From NCBI GenBank assembly GCA_947306845.1, contig CAMZHP010000050.1:1-14763 (forward strand): 14,763 nucleotides of DNA, written 5' to 3'. The number at the start of each line of letters is the position of its first letter. The stretch's first letter is position 1. Origin of the DNA: an uncultured Prevotellaceae bacterium (GTDB taxonomy: Bacteria; Bacteroidota; Bacteroidia; Bacteroidales; Bacteroidaceae). Position numbers and translations under genes: made by a program. Below the pieces are notes generated by a model that saw only the letters and a program-made list of their open reading frames with translations, did no database searches and was not told where the DNA came from. Below, one piece after another: positions 6,371 to 12,900 of this stretch.

Positions 6371-9226
6371 ATGATATCCTCTCCTCTCATCCTACTTCTG
6401 CACCCTCAGGGAAACTGGGGCATCGTCTCTGCAGAGCTGAAGCGTGTGGATGCGCTTGGCCAATATATGGATGTGGTGGGGGCACTGAGAGCTGATTGGT
6501 TGGACAACGATGATGAAGACCTTAGGCAGCTGGCCATTCTTTGTGAGGAAATGGAGCCATCGCGTCTTTATGCCCGCTATGCCAACAAAAAACTGCACAA
6601 GCGTGAGCATGATTTCTGGACCTCGGATGACAAGGCACTGCAGAAATATATCAAGCAGATGGCCGATGTTAGACTAGCTAAAATCATCAGGATGGCGGTT
6701 GCCATCGACATACCTCTCCTGTATGCAGCAACAGAAAAGCAGCCGCTGCATATTGCTGACAGATTGTCGGTTGATGACGAAACAACTGTGACTCCCATCA
6801 TGCATTTTAGCCGACATGAGGAAGGTACAACCTACCAACTATATCTGCGGTTCGGCAACAGATTCATAGATGCTTTGGATACTCATCATTTGGCCGTGCT
6901 TACCTTCCTCCCGGGCAAGTTTATTTTAGGTAGCACGATCTATACCATGGCAGAGGGAATCAGCACTCAGTTGTTGCTGCCTTTCATCAGCAAACCTGCC
7001 GTTTTCATACCACGTAGGATGGAAAACCACTATTTCAGACGCTTCATCCTGAAAAATGTGGCCAAGGTGGAAATTCAGACTGAAGGATTTGATATAGAGG
7101 ACATTCAGGAGGAGCCTGTGCCATGTCTTGTCATGGAGGCAACCGTGGATGGCCGACACATTCTCTCACTGCGTTTCAAATATGGAATCCATGAGTTCGC
7201 TTCAGATAGTGATGTCCCAGGCAGGGTAATGCTGAAGGAAACAGAGGACAGTTTCCGCTTCATCAGACAATTGCGTGACAGGCAGCGAGAACAGCATTTC
7301 ATCGGGTTGTTACAAGAAACCGGTGTGATGATGACCTCGACAGGGATTATCCGTTTTCCTGCTCTAGCTGAGATGGTGGACTGGCTCCGCCAATATGGCC
7401 CTTGGCTCCGACAGCAAGGCTTTGATGTCGTCCAACCTTCCGACCATGTCTATTACATTGGTCCGCTCAGTGTGGAGCAGAATGACACTTGGCATGGTGA
7501 CTGGCTTCAAACCGATGTGACCGTTGTGCTCGATGGGGGAAGGGTGCGCATTCCATTTATCGAACTTCGCGACACCATTCTTCGTGGTGAGCAAGATTAT
7601 ATGCTTCCTACTGGTGAACGGTTGCTCATTCCCAGTGAGTGGCTCTCTCGCTATGCTGACCTGTTGCTGGTCGGTATGCCGAAGGACAAAGGCTTCCAAC
7701 GTCATAAAAGTCAGATAGGCACACAAACGCTTGAGGTGTTTGTGAAAGACAAGGAAGAACCTCCCCAAAAACTACCTGCCCACTTCTCCACTAAGGAATG
7801 GAAGGGCTTGAAGAGGCTAAGGGCTACGCTCCGTCCTTATCAGGAAGCGGGTTTCATATGGCTTTGGCAGAACTTGGAGGCACAGACAGGTTGCTGCCTC
7901 TCCGATGAGATGGGATTGGGGAAGACTATACAGACGATAGCGCTGCTGTTGGAATACAAAGCGACGGCAAAGGCTGCTGTAAAACCGCAGGTTGGTTTCC
8001 TCTTCACGGAGGAGGAGATGAGTGGCGGGACAAGCAAAAGCCCGTCGGATCATTCAGACTTGGAATACCGCACCTCATTGGTCGTGGCACCGGCATCGGT
8101 TGTACACAACTGGCACAACGAACTCAACCGTTTCGCGCCTTCCCTGCAAGTATGCACATACACAGGAGACATCGCCAAACGTCGAGAAAAACGTCTGAAC
8201 ATGATGCGGTGGGATGTGGTGCTGACTACTTACCGCACGCTGCTCAACGATATTGATTATCTTGCAGACCGTCAGTTTGGCATCATCATATTTGACGAGA
8301 GCCAGGCTTTCAAGACACCCACATCGCAGATTCATAAGGCGGTGGCGAGTATGAGATGTCTGCACCGCATGGCCCTGAGCGGTACTCCCGTGGAGAACAA
8401 CTTGAACGAACTGTGGAGCCTGATGAACGTGCTGAATCCCTATCTTTTGGGTAGTCTGCAGGGTTTTCAGCGATCTTTTGTTCACCCTATCGCCCGCCAG
8501 ATGGAAGAAGAACGGGCTGCATTCCTGCGACACCTCATTTCACCCTATTTCCTGAAACGAACCAAGGAAGAAGTGCTCACCGACCTGCCCGACCGCCAAG
8601 ATGAGGTGGTGATTTGCCCCATGACGGATACGCAGATAAGCGAGTATGCCTCGGAACTCTCACGAGTACGCAACGAGTGGCTTGACGGGTCGGTACAGGA
8701 GTCACAGCGGCAGATACACATCCTCGCCGCCATACAGCGGTTGCGGCAGATAGCCAATGGCGAGGGCAAGATGGAGGTCATCTTTGAGTATTTGGAGAAC
8801 CTGCGCGGCACTCGCCACAAGGTGCTTCTCTTCAGTGAGTATGTCAGTTTGCTGGAAAGGGTGGGCGAAGGGATGCGCCAGAGGGGGTGGACATTCGATA
8901 TGCTGACCGGAAAGACACAGCACCGTGAGCAGGTAATCGCTCACTTTCAGGGTGATGAGACCTGTCAGTTTTTCCTCATCTCGCTCAAGGCAGGAGGTGT
9001 CGGACTCAATCTCACTGCTGCTGATTATGTTTTCCTGCTCGACCCTTGGTGGAACCTGGCCGCAGAGGAGCAGGCTATCGCCCGAAGCCACCGCATCGGT
9101 CAGCATACTCCTGTTTTCGTCTATCGCTTTGTTTCCGAAGACACCCTTGAGCAGCAGATTCTCTCCCTTCAGGAGCGCAAGCGCTCACTCATCGACAGCG
9201 TCATGCCGTTCATCTGCAAAAAGTGA
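6371..9226 (+). CDS. SNF2-family helicase-like ATPase
   Basis: A 951-residue superfamily 2 DNA translocase that uses ATP to move on or remodel DNA-protein complexes. The C-terminal half carries the full motif set. Walker A, DEMGLGKT, ends at 519, and LVVAPASVVHNW is motif Ia. The Walker B-like DESQ is at 642-645 (DEAH/DEAQ is commoner), and SGTPVENN starts at 670. FSEY is at 821, GGVGLNLTAADYVFLLDPWW follows, and motif VI QAIARSHRIGQ is at 901-911. Residues about 530-565 form a small hydrophilic insertion after motif I. The first about 450 residues match no domain I can name; no SWIM zinc-finger cysteine pattern is seen. The ATG at 6371 is preferred to the TTG at 6335, which lies in the -7 box. 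It stands alone; no restriction or defence partners are adjacent, so a general DNA-transaction role is likelier. Confidence 0.88.
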   Translation: MISSPLILLLHPQGNWGIVSAELKRVDALGQYMDVVGALRADWLDNDDEDLRQLAILCEEMEPSRLYARYANKKLHKREHDFWTSDDKALQKYIKQMADVRLAKIIRMAVAIDIPLLYAATEKQPLHIADRLSVDDETTVTPIMHFSRHEEGTTYQLYLRFGNRFIDALDTHHLAVLTFLPGKFILGSTIYTMAEGISTQLLLPFISKPAVFIPRRMENHYFRRFILKNVAKVEIQTEGFDIEDIQEEPVPCLVMEATVDGRHILSLRFKYGIHEFASDSDVPGRVMLKETEDSFRFIRQLRDRQREQHFIGLLQETGVMMTSTGIIRFPALAEMVDWLRQYGPWLRQQGFDVVQPSDHVYYIGPLSVEQNDTWHGDWLQTDVTVVLDGGRVRIPFIELRDTILRGEQDYMLPTGERLLIPSEWLSRYADLLLVGMPKDKGFQRHKSQIGTQTLEVFVKDKEEPPQKLPAHFSTKEWKGLKRLRATLRPYQEAGFIWLWQNLEAQTGCCLSDEMGLGKTIQTIALLLEYKATAKAAVKPQVGFLFTEEEMSGGTSKSPSDHSDLEYRTSLVVAPASVVHNWHNELNRFAPSLQVCTYTGDIAKRREKRLNMMRWDVVLTTYRTLLNDIDYLADRQFGIIIFDESQAFKTPTSQIHKAVASMRCLHRMALSGTPVENNLNELWSLMNVLNPYLLGSLQGFQRSFVHPIARQMEEERAAFLRHLISPYFLKRTKEEVLTDLPDRQDEVVICPMTDTQISEYASELSRVRNEWLDGSVQESQRQIHILAAIQRLRQIANGEGKMEVIFEYLENLRGTRHKVLLFSEYVSLLERVGEGMRQRGWTFDMLTGKTQHREQVIAHFQGDETCQFFLISLKAGGVGLNLTAADYVFLLDPWWNLAAEEQAIARSHRIGQHTPVFVYRFVSEDTLEQQILSLQERKRSLIDSVMPFICKK

Positions 9227-9249
9227 TTCGATGATGCGCTGTTCCATGT

Positions 9250-9963
9250 TCAGTTATTGATGATCTTCTTGACCAATATCATCACGTCGGTTACAGTGAT
9301 TTTTCCGTCATTGTTCAAGTCTCCCAAGAGACAGCCGTTCGGGCACCGGCCTTGTTGGTCGGACGGGGTGTTGTTAATGATTATCTTTACCAGTTGCATC
9401 ACGTCGGTGACAGTGATTTTACTATCATTATTGATGTCGTCCATCCTATAACCGTGGGGACAATATCCCTCCTGACTGCCAACACTGACATTGAAAGCAA
9501 AGTCTTCAAACACCACCTCTGTCTTGTCGGGCGTGCTTAGCACCTGTGAGAAAAGCATTCCTTCACCCGCCGTATGGTTAGCAGCTTCCGAGGCCGTGAC
9601 AGTCATGGTAAGAATTTCCCCAGAAGTGCCAATCAGCGAGGTTAAGGGAAAGGAAAAGCATATAAAGCGATAAGTGCCGTCATCAAGCCTTGATGCCGAC
9701 AGTTCAAAATCTTCTGTGAAGCGGCTGCCGTTGAGTTCTGCCAACAAGAAACCTTCCTCATCTTCCAAGATGCTCACTCCTTCGGGCAGAGACATGTAGA
9801 ATTCAAAGGCGATGTATTCATTGTCGGGGTTGTTAAGCTCCACCGAAATGGTCTTGGTCTCTCCAGGCTGGAGGGAGAAGTCGGCGATGGTGAAATTGTC
9901 TGCCATGGCCTGGCTCGCAAATGCGAGCCAGGCTGCGGCTATCAGTTGTTTCTTCATTTTCAT
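9250..9963 (-). CDS. Secreted protein with cohesin-like domain and two dockerin type I repeats
   Basis: A 237-residue exported protein. Residues 1-21 are a signal peptide (KKQLIAAAWLAFASQAMA). Residues about 23-163 look like a cohesin-like beta-sandwich (LQPGETKTISVELNN, FEFYMSLPEGVSI, GEILTMTVTAS). Two dockerin-type calcium-binding repeats follow: DINNDSKITVTDVMQLVK (176-193) and DLNNDGKITVTDVMILVK (215-232). Each is preceded by a CP[HN]G motif. The ATG at 9963 overlaps the TGA of the upstream giant gene as ATGA, which fixes the start and implies translational coupling. There is no sorting tail after the last dockerin repeat, so surface attachment, if any, may go through a partner. The exact function is unknown. 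Confidence 0.85.
   Translation of the reverse strand: MKMKKQLIAAAWLAFASQAMADNFTIADFSLQPGETKTISVELNNPDNEYIAFEFYMSLPEGVSILEDEEGFLLAELNGSRFTEDFELSASRLDDGTYRFICFSFPLTSLIGTSGEILTMTVTASEAANHTAGEGMLFSQVLSTPDKTEVVFEDFAFNVSVGSQEGYCPHGYRMDDINNDSKITVTDVMQLVKIIINNTPSDQQGRCPNGCLLGDLNNDGKITVTDVMILVKKIINN
9253..9327 (-). repeat. Dockerin repeat 2 of the small protein
   Basis: Residues 213-237, DLNNDGKITVTDVMILVK and flanks. Calcium ligands are expected at the Asp/Asn positions of the D-x-N-x-D-G loop and the later Asp. The DNA is similar to repeat 1 at a spacing of about 120 bases; both share ATCACGTCGGT and ACAGTGATTTT. Confidence 0.8.
9370..9450 (-). repeat. Dockerin repeat 1 of the small protein
   Basis: Residues 172-198, DINNDSKITVTDVMQLVK and flanks. 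The loop has Ser in place of the usual Gly at the sixth position; the Asp/Asn ligand positions are kept. Confidence 0.8.
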
Positions 9964-12900
9964 TTCTTACTGTGTTTTTTACCGTCAACTATATATAAGC
10001 CACTGGGCAGCCCCTCCGTCGAGGTGGCATTTTTCTTCAACACCACACCGCCGATGGAATAAATGTCCGTGGGCGCCATAAGACCCTTTGTTTCTGTTAT
10101 GCCTGTAGTGTATTCCGAACTGACGTTTTGGAAGGCAACCATCTGGTCATTGCTGTTGACAAAGGCGACATTTTCCACTGCTACGCTTCCCCGCCCGGTC
10201 ACACGGAGGGCAAATGCGTGGTCGCTGTCAGCAAACTCCTTGTTATCCATCGAGTAGCACACGACAAAGTAGCGGTTGTCGGACAGGGGCCGGAAGCAGG
10301 CGGCATGTCCTCTGTCTGTGGTCACGCCTGCCAGCCGCTGGCCGTCGTTGAGAGCTATGACAAACTGTGAGGCGACATACTTGCTACCGTCAGCAATACT
10401 TACATTGACAGCCCCATTGTTGTCGGTTGAGAGCGAAAGTCCACTGCCGAGTTCGTCAAATGTGTTGTTTTCTGCTGCATTGTTCTCAAAAGAGTTCATA
10501 ATCAACTCTATCTCTTCCACAATGTCCATCACGTTGATGACACCGTCACCGTTATGATCGGCTGCCTCTTTGATAAACAGTTGGTTGGTGGGCTTGTTCA
10601 GCATATACTTGACCATCAACTGAAGGTCCTGGATATCAGTATAGTTATTATTGTTCACATCACCCATCGTCAATTCTCCTTGATATTCCAAGCGGAAGTC
10701 ATCAAAGATGCCCCATCCGCCATCCACACTCTCGTCGAGGCGGATGCCCAAGCGCAGTGTGCCGTCGGTGACAACAACGGGCAGCTCGTTCTCATAAAGT
10801 TGGTACTTGAACCAGACATAGGCATCGTGCATGGAATCGGGCACATACTGGGTCGTGCCATCGTGGCTCACCTCCACGCCGCACCCTTCTATCTGCTCAT
10901 CTTGGGCTAAGGCAGCCTGGTTGTTGAGCACAACGCTCTCTCCGTTGGCATACAACAGTGCACTGGCGTTGTCGATGCCCTGTTGGTAGTCGCTGAACAC
11001 CTGTTCATTGGAGCCTGGGCGGTGGAAACCTTTCACCTTCAGCAGATATAGACCATTGGGAAGGCCGGTCAGTTCCTGATTGAAGTCAAATGTGGTTTCG
11101 AAGAACTCTGCGTTGTTCCAGGTTTGGAACCCTGGGGTGTCGCCCTGCCAGTACGCCTCATGGTCGATGGTGAACGAGGGGTTGGTGATCAGACCTGTGG
11201 CATCCACGGGCAGTTCGCCGTTCCCTGAATTGGAACAACGGTCCTTGATTTGCTGTTGTAACAGGGCGATGGCATTTTCAACATCTTCTTTGGTAACATC
11301 CACCCCATAGGCTGTCGCCAGGGCGTCATCAAGATCGTAACCGCTCAAGACCTCCATGTTAGTGATCAGTTCACGCAACAGTCGCTTGGTGTTGTATTCG
11401 TCTTTGTCATCACCATCCATGAAGAACTCTTTCCATACGTCAGTGGTCTTGTAAGCAGTCTTGCTGCCATCAGGAACATGGAGAGTAGCGATGTTGTAGT
11501 TGATTTCAACAAAGATATTTTCGGGAACAGTCAGCGGCTCTTCCCACTCCACGGTGACAGAGGTGAGACCATAACAGCCCCAGAAGGCATGTTCTCCTAT
11601 GCTGGTGACAGAAGAGGGGATGTCTAATTGTTCCAATGAGTGGCATAGAGTGAAAGCCATGTTGTCGATGTTTGTCACGCTCTTGGGGATGGTGACAGAG
11701 GTAAGGTTCCAATTGGCAGAGAAGGCCTGGTCTCCGATGCTGGTCACATTGTCAGGAATTATGACGGATTTTAAGTTGTAGCAGTTGCTTAAAGCCAAGT
11801 CTCCGATGTTGGTCAGCCCGGTGAAGTACTGCAACTCATCAAATGAGGTGATTTCTGTATTCATTGAGAACACTTGACCTAAGTCTGTCACAGCAGCGGC
11901 CTCTGCCATACTCAGCTCGCCGTCGCCGTTGGTGTCCCAGTTGGCTACACAGAGGGCTTTCACGGTCTCATCTGCAAAGTCAATAGGTAGGCCTTCCACT
12001 GTGATGTTGAACGTATGGTCTGCCATCATGACATATTCCCCGTTCTCATCGACAAATCGGATGTTGCTGATGGTAGCTTGATAAACACCAAGTTCCACCT
12101 CTTCTGTACATGAGAGGGTGAAGGACATCAGTTCGCCGCTGAGTTCCTTAAAGGTTTTGTCCCTCGTGTTGCTGCAGAGAATATTGTAGCGTCCGTTGCC
12201 ATTGTCCTGAACGGTCAGTTTATGTCCGTTGGAGATTTCGCTGTTGAGTGCTTGTTCTGATAGGCTGAAGCCATCAGGCAACTGGATGGAGAACTGGAAA
12301 GCGGTGAGCGGTTTTTCGCATCCGAACTTGATGCTCACATGGGTGGAGGCGCCCTGAGCAAGTGTCACAGGTCCCTCGGTCGCATCCACATACAGGCTGC
12401 TGTATTCTTCTATATTCCCAAAGTCTTTCCACACCTCGGCAGCCTCATAAGCTGCCTTCGTGCCAAATGGAACATAGAGGGTGGCTTGGTCAACAGACAC
12501 CCCTGCAAATATGTCTCCAGATACAGTCAGCGGATCATCCCATCCTACAGTGACAGAGGTTAAAGGACAGCAATAGAAAGAATGTCCTCCGATGTCCGTC
12601 ACACTGGAGGGAATAATGATAGAGGTAAGTTGTCCGTTCCCAAAAGCAAACCACCCAATACTCGTCACACCGTTGGGAATCTCAAAGGAAATCAGGTCGG
12701 GACGGTTTTCGAAAGCAGATTCTGCTATTCTCGTTACGGTGGAGGGGATGACTGTATTAGCACATCCGGAAATCAATGTATTGGATTTTGTCTCAATGAT
12801 GGCATTGCAGTTGTCGCGTGAATCATAAACGAGATTATCTGATGCCACAGTAATAGAAGTAATAGGGCAATTTGCAAAAGTTTGTCCTCCTATGCTTGTT

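Noticed and set aside
6371..9226. SNF2 gene as part of a DISARM-like or other defence island
   Set aside because: No methyltransferase, nuclease, PLD or DUF1998 gene is adjacent; neighbours are envelope and surface genes.
9227..9249. Bidirectional intrinsic terminator between the SNF2 gene and the dockerin gene
   Set aside because: The 23-base gap shows no GC stem followed by a T run on either strand.
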